In this document: positions 33,290-45,983 of the stretch, piece after piece | Layout of the letters: the number at the start of each line of letters is the position of its first letter | Numbering within the stretch: the first letter of the stretch is position 1 | Assembly: GCF_002234675.1 (NCBI RefSeq) | Contig: NC_019859.2 | Coordinates: 29,210,434-29,274,433 of the forward strand | DNA: 64,000 bases | Source of the DNA: Oryzias latipes | Taxonomy: Eukaryota; Chordata; Actinopteri; Beloniformes; Adrianichthyidae | Reading direction: 5' to 3' | Translations under genes and position numbers: made by a program | The notes under the pieces: model-generated | The model's database searches: none | Seen by the model: the letters and a program-made list of their open reading frames with translations, nothing else | What the model was told of the DNA's origin: nothing

Positions 33290-34560
33290 GCTTTTGAAGG
33301 CAGGTGCCTCAGCAGCCCAACCTCAGCTTATGGAATCTACCTTTTGTGACTTGGAGCTTGTGAAGGACGTCAAGAGGTACCAGCTAGATATAGTCGGGCT
33401 CACCTCCATGCACTTCCTGGGCTCTGAAACTCAGTTCCGCAAGAAGAGTTGGACTTTCCTCCGTTTTGGAACTGCACATAGTGAGAGGCAGCGGGCTGGT
33501 GTGGGCAGAGCCATGAGACTCCAGCTTAGCCCCCCAAGTGTTGGAGTTCATGCCAGTGGATGAAAGGGTCAAATCCCTGCACCTTCGGTGGGGGACAGGT
33601 CCCTTACTGTGGTTTCAGCCTACAGCCCAAACAGCAGTTAAGTTACCTGGCCTTCTGATGTCTCTTAGAGGGGGTGTTGGAAAGTGCCCCAATGGGGGGT
33701 TCATTGTCCTCCTGGGAGACTTCAGTTTCCACAGTGGTACCAGGAGGGGCATGATTGTAAGGAGTGGTGTCACTGATCTGAACCTGAGCAATGTTTTGTT
33801 GTTGGACTCCTATGCTCATTTTGGTTTGTCCATAAAAAAAAATCATGTTTGAACACAAAGGTGTCCATCAGTGCACGTGACACTAGCACACCCTACGCAA
33901 CAGGTCGATGATTCACCTTGTGGTCGTTTCAGGTAACCTTCAATCGTGTGTCTTGGACACTCCCGTAAAGAGAGAGGCAGACCCGTTCACAGATGACTAC
34001 CTGGTGGTGAGTTGGATCTACTGCTGCGGGAGTAGGCCAGAAAGACTTAACAAACCCAAAAGTACTGTGAGGGTTTAGTGAGAATGTCTGGCTGAGCCTC
34101 CCTCATCCGGGAGACCTTCAAACAGGTACTGTGGGAGGCTGGGGACATTGAGGCAGAGTTGACCATGTTCTCCACCTCTATTCTCTCTTCTGCTGGTTGG
34201 ACTGTGGTTGTATAAGGTCTCTGGTGCCTGTCGTGGTGGCAATTCCCAAACCTGGTGTGGACACTGGAGATAAGGGAGACAGTCAAGCTGAAGAGCTCAT
34301 CAACATGCTTCCTGTTGAAGAAGCAGAGCATGGAGACTGTGGAGTGGGACTGTGCATCACCTGTGCTAAAGTCAACGCGGAAAATGAAGAGCTCCTCTGT
34401 GGAAAGATACCAGGGATGGATCAAGTCCACCTCAAGTACCTCAAGTGTCTGGATGCTGTTGGACTGTCTTGGCTGACAATTTCTGCAACGTTGGGTGGCA
34501 GTCAGGGACAGAACCTCTGGATTGGCAGACTGGGGAGGTGGGTCCTCTTTTTAAGGTGGA
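33290..34560 (+). pseudogene. Decayed non-LTR retrotransposon (endonuclease and RT start)
   Basis: Fragments in shifting frames encode an AP-endonuclease-like block (LDIVGLTSMHFLGSETQ, then VLLGDFSFHSGT near 33705-33740, where an Asn is usual after GDF) followed by a linker. Near 34400-34480 there is a KIPGMDQVHLKYLK...DAVGLSWLT patch corresponding to the entry into the reverse transcriptase of common teleost LINEs. It has many frameshifts and no catalytic RT core, so it is dead. The clade (Rex1-like or relative) is uncertain. Confidence 0.65.
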
Positions 34561-35154
34561 ACAAAGTGGGTGTTATAACTACTGGGAAAGCACACTCTCC
34601 ATACACACATGGTTGTGAACAACCAAACCCACAGACCCAATTTTCCCACGTTAAGATATAGACTTGTTGTTCAGAAGCTGTTCAGACACCATGATTTTAT
34701 GAAGCGTAAAATCATTCAGCTCATTGTCCATGCTTTAGCCTTTGGGTGGTCCTGCTGTTTATAGTCTGATCAACCAACCAAAGAGCAGACAGGGCTGTGC
34801 CTCAGGTGCTGTTCAGTGTTGCTCTTTCCTGTTGAATTTGATCATTTCTTTCATCTTTCAGGTTGTAAATGCTACCATCTTTAAAAGAGTATCTGGTTCA
34901 AAGGGCAGCATGGACCAAAGCAGCTGAGAGTCTGCATGGTGTTACAGCAGGAACATGCAAAAGTTCTCTTTACTCTGACTTGCAGGTTATGGTTACCCAG
35001 AGCCTGATGTGTTCAACCGGGATGAAAGATGTTGCCCTTTTAAAAAAGGCAAAAAAGTAGCAAACACAGCTACTGCTTTTTACAAGGGAAGGGGCTCCTT
35101 TATGCATGACTTTACTGAAAACACAGAGAGCATCAGAGATGATTTCCCTTTTGT

Positions 35155-35460
35155 GAAATCAGTGAAAACTTTCACACCAGCGAGTCTGATCCACTCTGGT
35201 CCTGGTCTGGTCCAGAGTTGGTTTCCTCTGATAGTCCTCTTGGTTCTACAGGTGTGAAAGCTCACCTGAAATCTGGTTTGGACCAAACAAAAAAAAAATC
35301 TGATCTTCTGCAGAATGAGGGTCTCTGTTCTCTTGCGGATGAACTTTGGTGCGGTTCACCTCAGTGTAAACACAGACAGACCTTCCATGAACCAAAGAGA
35401 GGAAGAGAACCAAAGGAAGGAGATGATGTAATTCCAGATTTCACAGCATTCCCAGAATGA
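35155..35460. mobile_element. Possible MITE
   Basis: Contains GGTGTGAAAGCTCACCTGAA near 35252 and GGTGCGGTTCACCTCAGTGT near 35349, resembling blocks from abundant fish DNA elements; an opposing ACTTTCACACCAGCG lies at about 35167. Ends not resolved. Confidence 0.3.
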
Positions 35461-37430
35461 ATTAGTTTGTAGATCATTTTGAGGTCAGAAACAAGAAATC
35501 CAAGTTATTTCAAGTAATTTAACAGGTTTGTAATGTTCTGGTTCAGCGTGTCAAACTGCTGACTAAACACCAAGTTAAACCATGTTGAATGAAGACAGAG
35601 TCGTCGTAAGAATCACAGTTTACCTCCACAATTCTTCAATAATGTTCAGTGAAAACTGCAACAAACATTACGAGGTACATTCAGTCCATAACTTCGCAAC
35701 ATGTTTCAGTGTGCAGTTATCAAAGCTTTATCTTATTGTATGCATGTCTTTAAAGATCAAAATAAATGTTACCAAACTATAACAATCTAACAATAAAATC
35801 ATATTTTATAATTCCTTGACATTCTTACATGTAACTGGAAAAACTTACAGCATTGCTTCTGTGATGATGATAGTGAATGACCATGGATTAGGCCCAGAAC
35901 TCTTACAAAGGGTCTAACATGCCTGCATTTTTTAAACTTTCTTGTTCAAAACCCACAGAACAAATCTGTATACTAACACGCCTGCAGGAAGAGCCAAGAA
36001 GAGGCCAGATGATTTTTAACAGGAAACTAATGGCTCTGTCAAAATAAACTTCTTATTTGGCAAAATTCAACTTCAGTTAAAATAAACTCTTTTTAACTAA
36101 GATTCTTAATAATAAAACATTCATCAAAATGAGATTTTCTGAACGAATATAAGGAGAATGCTTTAAAACTGCACAAGGTCTGTCAGACAGAAAACTGAGT
36201 GATTTAAGGTTCTGTGTCTCCACATTAACCTCATGAGTCAGGATCTGAGGCGGGTCTGCTCAGTACCGCCTTTCTTTCAGATCCAGTTTTATTTGCTCAA
36301 CAAAAGCTCAAAAACAAAAGCTCGACATTTGCTTGAGACAAAGCAGCTTGTTGTTCTTGGACCTTCAGTATCTCACTGGCATTGGTTCTCCAGTCCTTTT
36401 CTCACTGGAGTCATTTTTTGAAGACTTCTGACCCTCACATACATCAACTTTCTGCCTCCTTTCAGTACATGGTGACTTTTTACCATTATATCAGACAGCG
36501 TCTGTGTCAGAGTTCACGCATTTCCTCCAGATTGTTCTGCTGTTCCTGAACTTCTGAGAGAGGAAAAATGTTTTAGTCCCTGCAGCCAGAGGTCTCCTCC
36601 TTGTTTGCTGCTAAAACACATTTCAAAGTTATTTCTTAACATATGAAGCTGCATCCTATCATGAGGATCAGCAGGTCCATGATTTCCAAACAAACGTTCT
36701 CTCAGTCTGCAGGAGTCCTACTTGTTTCCAGGAAAACATAAAGTTCCTAGGTTCTTTTGGCCTTGTGGCTAGTCGTTCCTCCTCACGGTCTCCTTGTATC
36801 TAGTCACAGAAAAATGTTGGTTCCTTTGACTGTGTTTTAAAGGACTAATAATAGCACTGTGAGCTGATTCAATGGGATTGTAGTAGAAACACACATCTTA
36901 GAATTTCAACATTTAAAGTGATCTTCAATGTATATTGCTGATTGATACCTATAGTGAGTTGAAGTGTTGCAGCTGTTGGTTTTAGTGTAAGAATCCTGCA
37001 GCTTGAACTGCAAAGAGCTTAGATGTGAGATTGTTGTGGGGAAAAAAAGTTATCTTTCTGAGATAAAATAAAGAATTTTAAGAACCATGACCTTTGTCAG
37101 ACAATGACCAGGGGCGTCAATCTCAGTGCAACAAAGAAGAAAAATGATTTGGGTTCAGCCTGAACAGGTTAAAGCTGTTTTTCAGGGGGCAAAAATGCAC
37201 CAATCTGAGTTGTGAGAGCAGCTGACGCCTTCAATGAGACCCCGCTGTCATCTGCATGAGGTTCCATGGAAAGGAGGAGCTGCTGGAATGCTGGACGCTC
37301 CAGCTGGACTGACCTGCTGCAGCGTCCAGCTGCCAAACTGGAAGGTCCAACCTTCTGAAAGGTCCTCTCATCTCCCCCACAGGGGGTTTGGATTCTTTTG
37401 TCCTCCCAGTTCACACCCACCTGTCGTCCC
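35461..37430. other. Gene-free stretch upstream of keratin 1
   Basis: AT-rich with no recognisable exon. The last few hundred bases contain the promoter region of the keratin gene. Confidence 0.5.
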
Positions 37431-37432
37431 AC

Positions 37433-37439
37433 TATAAAG
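37433..37439 (+). promoter_or_regulatory. Keratin 1 TATA box
   Basis: TATAAAG, 70 bases before the chosen ATG at 37503. An earlier in-frame ATG at 37398 lies upstream of this TATA box and is therefore not used. Confidence 0.7.
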
Positions 37440-37502
37440 CAGCCGGGCATCCCCCCCAAGCAGGTCAGTCCACAGACTCCTGACCCCCCACCACAGAGCA
37501 GC

Positions 37503-39767
37503 ATGTTCCACGCCAGCCCCTTACGCGGATGGATGCGCGCTCCAAGCGTGCACGGCGGAGCGGGAGGCTGTGGCACGCGCGTCTCCCTGTCCACCTGCGC
37601 CGGCTCTTGGGGGTCAGGACACGCGGACACGCCCGCGCACTGCAGCGAGAAGCTCACCATGCAGAACCTCAACATGCGCCTGTCCAACTATCTGGAGAAG
37701 GTGAGATGCGTTCAGGCCACTCGCCCATCTTGACCAGGTGTCTGCTGAGGTGCGAGCACAGGTGTGTTTGTGCGCAGGTGCGCTCTCTGGAGGAGGAAAA
37801 CAGGAAGCTGGAGCTGAACATCCGGGAGCTCTGCCTGAAGAAAACAGTCGCTCCTCACAACTTCAGCAGATACTTTGAGACGATCAACGACCTGCGTGTG
37901 GAGGTAAAGTCAGGTGGCCGCGCACGAGCGGGAGCGCGCACAGTAAAGCCGCTAGATGATGGATCCATCGACTCTTTTATAGGCAAAACTCAAAATCCTG
38001 TCATGTTTTAACCAGTTTGATTATCCCAATAAAATGGGACCCAAGAACCAACAAGTAACATATTATAGAGAAAAAATTGGTTTAGAGAATATATTTGAAA
38101 TTTATACATGATTTCCTAAAATAGTAAAATAATCTTTCATTAATTTATTATAAGTGAAGTCCATAAACTGATAATATTTCTTCATTCGACATTTCCTTTC
38201 GCTGTTAAATGAAGCATGAAAAGCTTTTGAATGTTTTCTGATCCTTCCAGGTGCAGATGTTGAAGCCACACCTGCACACTCAACACCTCTGATTTTTCCT
38301 TTCTATGCAGATCTCAAGGAGATGCTCAGTAAACCAAAGCCTCACCCTCCAGGTGGACAATCACAGACTGGCTGCAGAAGACTTCAGAATGAAGTAAGTT
38401 TCCTCTCCAGCTCTTCTCCGCATCATTTGATGTATTGAACTAACGTGTGTCAACAGCGAACTTGAAAGTTCATCGCATTGATGGCAGAAACTTTTGTGCA
38501 GGTATGAAATGGAGCTCAGCCTGAAGAAAGCTGTGGACGCTGACATGTTCCGCCTCAGGAAGGTCAGGGACGGCCTGACCCTCGGAATCAGTGACCTGGA
38601 GATATTCGTAGAAAACCTACAGGAGGAATTAGTGACTCTGAAAAAGAACCACTCGGAGGTGAGAGCAGCCATTCCCTTCAAAGCCGAAAAGATTCTGACG
38701 TTGGGATGGAAATCAGCAGCTTGTCCTGATTTTGTATTCAGGAGATGCATCAGCTGCAGGCGGGGCAAACCAGCACAGTGAATGTGGAGGTGGATGCTGC
38801 AAACTCAGTGGATCTGACCGAGGTCCTGGAGAAGGTCAGGGTGAGTTATGAAGCTGTGCTGAAGAAGAACAAGCTGGAGCTGGAGGCGTGGTACCATTGC
38901 AAGGTGAGGTTCTCCAGAACAACAGCTCAGAAGTTTGAAAACAGATGAGAAAGCAAACGCTGACAGTTTTACTTGTTTCTGTTCTGGGAAAGATGGAAAG
39001 TCTCCAGAAGGAGATTGTTTCATGCACAACAGAAGTGAAGACATTTGAAACCGAACTGACAGAACTGAAGAGGACCTACCAGAGTCTGGAGATAAAGTGG
39101 GAGTCCGTCTGTGCTGAGGTGAGCAACTTCAGTAACTTCTCCGCTTCTCGCCGTGCTGTGAGCTGAACTGGTTGACTGCTCAGCTGCGACAGGACGACTG
39201 TCATTTTCTTCCCACCTGTCCTGCAGGTTCAGCTCCTGCGTGAGAACCTGGAGGAAGCAAATTCTTTTTGCAGCATTACGCTGAGTCAGCAGCAGGAGAC
39301 CATCTACTCACTGGAGATGCAGCTGCAGGAGCTGAAGGTCTCGCTTCAGCAGATGCAGGTGAAGTACAGCATGCTGCTGCAGCTCAGGATGAAGCTGGAG
39401 GCGGAGATCGCTGAGTACCGGAGGCTGCTGGAGGGAGAACACCAAGAGAAAAAGAGGTGGGACAACAAGCTGACATCCGCTTTCTTTAATGGGGCCTTAG
39501 TTGAATCTGCAGCAGGAACACATTTTTAACATGGCGCCCACTGTTCCACAGAGATGTGATCATTTGCAGAGTGACGGAGGAGGTGGAAGGTAAGAATACA
39601 GTTGAGTCATCGCACTCTGAAGGTTTTTGCTGCTCTGCTCATGGCCTCTGTCCTCCCCAGAGCCAAAGCACCACATTGAGAAGAGGGTGAGGACCATTGT
39701 GGAGGAGATCATCGATGGGCAGGTGGTGTCCTCCTCTCAGAAAACCCAAGTGCAGACCATTCAGTGA
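37503..39767 (+). CDS. Type I keratin (copy 1, nine coding exons)
   Basis: Acidic intermediate-filament subunit that pairs with type II keratins in epithelia. Exons: 37503-37700, 37778-37903, 38311-38393, 38502-38658, 38742-38903, 38993-39118, 39227-39456, 39552-39589, 39661-39767; 408 residues, no stops. Short glycine- and cysteine-containing head (about 1-50), helix initiation motif (LTMQNLNMRLSNYLEKVRSL), rod, helix termination motif [13 protein letters not shown], and a short tail ending VVSSSQKTQVQTIQ. Exon sizes 83, 157, 162 and 126 are those of classical type I keratins. Unusual: an extra 77-bp intron splits the helix initiation motif after LEK. Orthology to a named keratin is not clear. 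Confidence 0.9.
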
Positions 39768-39888
39768 CCTGCCTCCAGTGTCTGACAGCAGGAGAACTGT
39801 AGGCTTCTCTGGTCTGTTTCACTGGGATGGCTGCAGAAATCCGAATCGTTAAATCCCTTGTGACTTGGTGACTGTGAAACAAAAATGT

Positions 39889-39894
39889 AATAAA
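39889..39894 (+). terminator. Keratin 1 polyadenylation signal
   Basis: AATAAA 122 bases after the stop codon. Confidence 0.8.
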
Positions 39895-40479
39895 AGTTGA
39901 AAACATATGAAGGTGTGTGTTTCTGCATGGGTGCTATATAGCTTCATAGCGGGCTTTGTCCTGACAAACAAACAAAGAAAAACGCTTTTCCAAATAAAAG
40001 TCCCTGAGTTTAGACATCAGTAATTCACATACAAAGTTGTCACAGAAATGAAAAAATAAAGCAAAAGTAAGGAATGTCATCAAATGGTTCAAATTAACAT
40101 ATTGGATGAAGTTGACCAACAGATGGCATGGAAGGGGTTTTGTTGTTATCCTGAGGGCAAAAGTGTCTGTGGAGAGGAGAACATCCTGTAACGGGAAGAA
40201 ACCTCCAGCAGAACCAGGAGGGACTGGATGGGGGGGCAGATCCCCATTATGGGAACAAGCAGGAACCTTGCAGGGAAAAGACTGAGAGAAGATGGCGCTC
40301 AAACATTTAAAGATGTATTAAACGGCCAGTTGTCATTATAACTGAGGCACAAATCCTCACAATCTGTGAGAGTTTGAACAATTAATGGAAAAAAGAAAAC
40401 CTGCAATCTACTTCATGACCAGCAGGTGTCCCTGTGTGTTCCTAGTTTAGCCATGACCCAAGTGGACTGTCAAAACTGA

Positions 40480-40740
40480 ATCTTAAGGAAGTAAAAAGAA
40501 CCCTTACTTCTAGAAAAAAATTCTTATTTTCTGTCTTGCAAAATATAATCTTATGAACATTTTTAATAGCAATATAGTCTTAGTTTAAGAAAACCTCAGT
40601 CACTGAAAGTTTTTTCTTAAAATTAGAATTCTTAGTAAGATCAATTTCTCTTTCGCAGATTCGTTAAAGTTCATTTCAAGAAATTGTAAGAAATTTTTAT
40701 TTATTACTCGGGGCTTGTTTTGGCAGCGTGGAAGCAGATT
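40480..40740. mobile_element. Decayed CACTGCAAAAA-type MITE
   Basis: Shares internal words with the elements at 42448 and 60452 (TTGCAAAA, TTCTTAGTAAGAT, GAAATTT) and ends in GGCTTGTTTTGGCAGCG. Strongly diverged. Confidence 0.35.
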
Positions 40741-42440
40741 TTTGCTGCGCAGCAGACTTTCACGGAGATGATCCGTTTCATTAGCTCTGCAGCTGCAGCA
40801 TTGACTTGACTTCAGCAGATATAAGGAGATGCTTTCATTGTACTTGTGACAAATAAAGTTCTATGTATCTGAGCGCTCACAAAAGCTCAGGTGAGAAGGT
40901 TCTACACCCTTCATCCCGTCCAGATCTGCTGAACACCAGTGAATCTCAGTAATACAAGATTGTATACCTTAAAGCATTGTCTAAAAGCAAACAAAAGCAA
41001 GCGAAAAACCCCGCAAAAAATACTAAAAGTAATATGATGCTGTAAAAGCTTTGAAAGACATTTTTTTTTTAAAATTAACCCCTTGAGGTCTAAATTTTTT
41101 CCAGCTAAGAAACAAAAACTTCATATTTGTTTGTGTGCTGAAGTCGTTTGATCAATAGGTGTCCGGGGGATAACTGTAACAATCATGTTAAAAGTGAACC
41201 AGTCGCTCATGTCTTTGAGGATCAGATCTGACGACCAGCAGTCTCCATTCACTTCAATCTGAAACAGCCCAGCAAACAGAGTCTTTGAGTCTGGCTCTGC
41301 AGACCTTCTCTGTGGTTTAGTTTAACTTCAAGCTGTTCATTGTAACAAACAAAACCTTGTGGCTTTGTTTGATAAAAAAAAAAAGTTCTACAGCCAGGGC
41401 GTTGTCTCTAGAGTGACAGGTGTCTGTAGGACACCTTGGTATTTGAACTTGCACAGACTGTCCCACATTTGTACATTTGTACATCACAAAGGGTGGGGTC
41501 GTAGGAAAACAGAGCCTGGTGCTGAGGTGACCCACTGGGTCGTGTTCGACCCATTTGAAGCAGCTTTGCCACTCTGTGCAAAGACTCAGCAGGTTCGCCA
41601 AGAGCACTGGATGTTAGGCAAACTCCTATTAGTCAGAAACATGCAAATGAGGTTGGGCTGGCATGAACATGTACAGCCTGAGGTTCTCCTGCAGGAACCT
41701 CTGAAGGCGCCAACAGCTGATGCCTCTGACAGCACCTTTAGAGGCAGAAGACACTGAAACAAACTCCAACCTAAAGTACCTGGTCTGCAGGGTTAAAATG
41801 CAGCTGCACTAAACCAAAAGCTGCAAATAAACTGGTCAAGTGGCTCAGAAATGGTAGTGTTGCCATTCTGTCTGGTTTTAAGGCCCAGAATGTTCAACGT
41901 GAGAACAGAATTTTAACACAAGAAAATAGTTTTCACTCCAGATGTTATTTCTGTTTTAAGAGTATTTGTTTGGACAGGTTCACAAAGAAGCACTGCCAAG
42001 AAACACCTGATCCAGCCTCCAGTCATATGACACAGAGATCTTATCTGATAAAAGCACACACACCTGTAGACACACCCAGGTGAGCACTTTCAGAGAAAGG
42101 ATCCTCTTGCTTCACACATCAAACATCCTGCGTGTGTCCTACAGCACATTATTACATAAGATTTGGAGTAAAACCGTTGTTTCCCTGTCAGGATTATTTA
42201 TAAAGGCCCTTTTTTCTGGGTCAACTGTAAAGCAGTGAAGGAGAACATTCTGGTTATTCCGTCTCCTCATTGGGACTGAGCCAGGACGGCGTTTGCTCCC
42301 TCTGACCCGTATGGTTGCCCCTGGTCTTGGTTTGGCCCCTGACCTCAACTAGTCTCTCTGAAACCTGGGTGTGAGAGGATTTGAACATTCCTCAGATGAA
42401 CTTTGTTTCTCAGGCATTTCACCCTCCAGCAGCAGTGAAG
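40741..42440. other. Gene-free stretch
   Basis: An open frame of about 130 codons near 41359-41757 has no family similarity or splice context that I can see. Otherwise AT-rich sequence. Confidence 0.5.
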
Positions 42441-42447
42441 CCTCTAC

Positions 42448-42720
42448 TGCAAAAACTCAACCTTATGAAAGTCAAAGACCCTCGTGTCAAGAGAAATGGT
42501 CTTTCTTCCTGTTTTGCAAAAAAGATAATCTTATTAAGAAAGTTTCTATTTATTTTTAGCACATAGGTTAGGAAACTGGACGTTGTTTAAAAAAAAAAAA
42601 AGAATTCTTGGTATGAGCATTTTTCTTAACAGATTTTTTTTTGTTTTTGCTAATTTAATGAAAATGTGTCAAATTCAAGAATGTTTTACTTCTTTCTCTG
42701 GGGCTGTATTTGCAGAGAGC
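42448..42720. mobile_element. CACTGCAAAAA-type MITE, diverged copy
   Basis: Begins CTACTGCAAAAACTCAACC and ends GGGGCTGTATTTGCAGAG, an imperfect terminal inverted repeat matching the better-preserved element at 60452-60732. T/A-rich interior, no coding. Confidence 0.45.
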
Positions 42721-43545
42721 TTGAGTTGGAGAAACACTTTCTCTTCTTGTCATCTGACAACTTTTTGAACAAAAATCATGGCCTCAAACGTTGTGCTTAA
42801 GGAAACACCAGAGCTCTCCATTCTGAGGCTCCATCTGATCCCCGGATCATCTGAACGGAGGGCTGATCCTTCTCTGGTCTGACACATACCATTGCTGCCA
42901 AGGAGAACATCTTAAATCCTTTTTTCCTAATTGGGGTTTTGCTTTTGATGGAAGAGTGTTTTGATGATTGTATTGTTGGTTCTTCATCGTGTGAGGAACA
43001 TGTGAGGAACGGCGGTTTGTCCATGTTCTGATTCATAAATCTACTTCAGTTGATTGACAGTATCTACCTCTTCAGGCAGGACCCTGGAATTTTGCCCCGT
43101 CCAAAACCTCCTCAGAACAACAGTTGGAGAGCATGGGCAGCAGCAGACTCTGGAGACTGAACCCCATCCTGCTGGTTTGGGGGAAAGAACCCCACCTCTG
43201 GGTTCAGAAACTTTTTGTTTTTATTTTTTAGAAAGACTGAAATAGTTCATTTTGGATTTCTAAATTCATTCTGTCATGTTTTTTCTCATACCGACGTTTC
43301 AGACTTCAATGTGATGATGTTTCATTTTCAAATTGTGTTAGAATGAGAGTTTTCCAGAGGGCAAACATTGAGCTCTGGTGATTTTACACTGACAGTTTGA
43401 GAGTTTTCAGAGAACAGCCTCAAACAAATGACTGCCACATTTCAGCTCACAGGAATTCCGAGATCAAGACAGACACTCTGGAAAACTGGAAAAACAGGGT
43501 TTCCAGAAACTTGCACCTTATTTTCTGCAAAATGATTTTAAATAG

Positions 43546-44030
43546 AAAAAATGGTTTAAAGACCCACTTCAATGAAAATTGTGTTTTTAACACGTTCTTA
43601 TGCCATCTTTCTGATAAAGGAGAACACATATAAATAAAAAAAGTCTCAAAACGGCATTGCTAAGTATTTATTTATTCAAATTGGTGTCAATCAGGAGCAG
43701 ATGAAAAAAGCTAGAAAAAGCCTGTGACAAGCTCCAGTAGGAGACCATTGAGCTCCCTGCTCCACTTCATTCCAAATCATCCAGACAAATACATCTGTGA
43801 TCTTCAGTTTCCTTGTCTAAGATGGCATCTGGCTCAAAACTGTACAGCTGGATAGCTCAGATACTGCTGACTATTTTTGTTGCACCAGTAATGTTAGGTT
43901 GGGATTGTGAGGGGCTGTAAGCTAGCGGGAGATGTGAAAACAAAGGGCTGATGGGAAATGAAGATAGGCTTACTTTGCGCCAACAGTCCCACCCACAATT
44001 CAGAGGCGAATTTCTGATTAACTCCTGTCA
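43546..44030. mobile_element. MITE family B, copy 1
   Basis: Starts TTTAAAGACCCACTTCAATG. The interior carries CAAAACTGTACAGCTGGATA and TTTTTGTTGCACC followed by GTGAGGGGCTGTAAGCT, all shared with the copy ending near 50555. A third partial copy lies at 62391. No reading frame. Confidence 0.6.
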
Positions 44031-44600
44031 CTGTCATGATCTGTGGGGAGTTTTGTTGGGCATGCTCTCCACTCTTCCAGTCTCCATCTGGTGCTCCTGA
44101 TCACTGTCATACTGTATTTAGCACTGACAGTTCCTCACACTCTCTGCCAGTTCGTTGTGCTTTAGCTCACATTCCGGCCTTTCCCAGTTTTTCCTTGACT
44201 GTGCTTTGGCCCTTTTTCTGTCTGTGGTTAAGATAAGGTCTGTCCTCTTGGTGTATCAATCTGCCGTTTCTGCGTTTGGATCACAGATGTTGGACTTGTT
44301 TGCCTCCCCTGACTTGATTCCTCCTTGTTTCATGACGTCTCCAGTGGGATCTCCACCTTTGTTACTGAGAAGTTTGAGTATAAGAAGAGACTGGATTATA
44401 TTTTGCTTGGAGCAGGACATATATTGACTCTGCTTTCTTCTGGTTTCAGGCTCCTCTGTGCAACTGGCAGTGTATTTAACTATTGGAGATCTCAAAATAA
44501 ATGGATATACTTATTCCTGTGTGTGCTTCTAGTTTGGGTTTCCTACTTGGAACACTAAAGGACGAACTGGCCAATATGGACCCCAAAAGCACTCGGAAAT
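44031..44600 (+). mobile_element. Possible LTR and leader of a gypsy-type element
   Basis: About 530 bases beginning TGTCATGATCTGTGG and ending before AAAGGACGAACTGGCCAATATGGACCCC, a layout like a 5' LTR followed by leader and an ATGGACCCC gag start as seen in fish Ty3/gypsy elements. No gag or pol follows and no second LTR was found. Confidence 0.35.
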
Positions 44601-45078
44601 GGAGATCGAGTATGGAAAAAAATTAAAAAAGCAAGAGTAGTTTTGATGGTCGCTTTGCTGGGCTTTGTATTATTATGAGTGACCTTCTTCAGCAGTTTAA
44701 CAAGCTCCCTTTGAACCAGAGACAAACACCGGCTTTGTCAAGGTGAGCGAGCCAGTCCAGTGTGTTACACTAGAACCTTGCAGTGCTGAACTTTTATTAC
44801 TTATTGTGAAATATATTTTGCTTCACAGCCATATATTTCAGTCTGAGCTCTCTAAGGTGGCGTTTGCAGGAAGAGGCAGACAGTGGGGAACCCCAGAGTG
44901 GGAGCATCAGTCCCGTATATGTCCGTCCTTTCAGCGGTTGTCAACCGCCCTCAGAGTCTTCAGTCCACTCATCCCTGCTCATGAGGCCGGTCCCGGATTA
45001 CCCTGTCCAGGCAAACGTTTTTTGACGTCCACTCCTTCCAATTTCCCACACTTTCTGCAGATTGTGCAACCAGACACT

Positions 45079-45290
45079 TCACCCTTGTGCTATCTTAGAT
45101 GATCCCACCCTTGCATTGACCTGTTCTCCCTACCATGACAAAGGTGGATAAAGGTGGAAAGATTTCATGTAATCCATGGACACCAGTGAAGATCACAAAT
45201 CATTGAAGAAAAAAGGTTCAGCGCACTGTCTAGTTGGTCTAGTTGACCCAACTCCCAACGCTGAAGTGCCTAGGATAGCACAAGGGTTAA
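45079..45290 (+). mobile_element. TTAA-type MITE, copy 2
   Basis: Same orientation as copy 1 and close to identical over most of its length (for example CTCCCTACCATGACAAAGGT and TTTCATGTAATCCATGGACA), ending GATAGCACAAGGGTTAA. The left terminal repeat is slightly decayed. Confidence 0.75.
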
Positions 45291-45983
45291 ATAGACTGAG
45301 GGTAAATGACTAAAATGAAGACAGCAGTGAATCATGACAAACTTAAAACAGGTGTGACTGTCAAGTCACAGGTGTGTCAAACAGGTGAAAGTCAAACCGC
45401 TGTGAAAACAGAACATGACCAAAACCAGTTGCTCTGCAAAAACTCTATGAAAAAGACACAGGTTCTTTGATTCAAGTTAAGAAATTGCATAATCCTAATT
45501 AAAGAACCACTGTGATTGCTTTTATTAATCAAAGGATGGTTGGGGTGTGACTTTAAGTAGAAAAAAGTTTGTTTGTTTTTTCATTATGACATAAAATTTT
45601 AGTAAAAACAGAGTTTGATTTATCTGGGATCAAACTTCAGCAAAGTTTCAGTTATAACCCTCCAACAAAACTCTGCTTTTATAATTCTTTACAAAAGAGT
45701 AAAAATATTTCCTGATTTATGTTCAAGCAAAAATGAAACGGCTAAAAGAGTTTAATGAAATGAGGTCCAGCAGGGACTGGATTTTACTCCTAAAATAATG
45801 AAACCTTATCTCAACTGAAGGATCTTATTTGCTTGATTAACTCCAGTTTTTCTGTGAATAAAAGCTTGTCTAAAACGACTTACATTATTTGAATATGCTG
45901 AGTAAGCTAAATGGATTGTGCAAATGTGCCAAAATGCAGAGCTGGATGCTGTTGCTTCACCTCGCAGCCTACGCAGTAATTAC

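Noticed and set aside
37398-37502. Upstream in-frame ATG for keratin 1
   Set aside because: It lies before the TATA box at 37433, so it would not be in the transcript; the ATG at 37503 gives a normal short keratin head.
37169-37687. A 172-codon open frame on the - strand
   Set aside because: Antisense to the first exon and promoter of the keratin gene; no independent support.
41359-41757. Open frame of 132 codons
   Set aside because: No family similarity, no splice context, surrounded by repeats; length is within chance.
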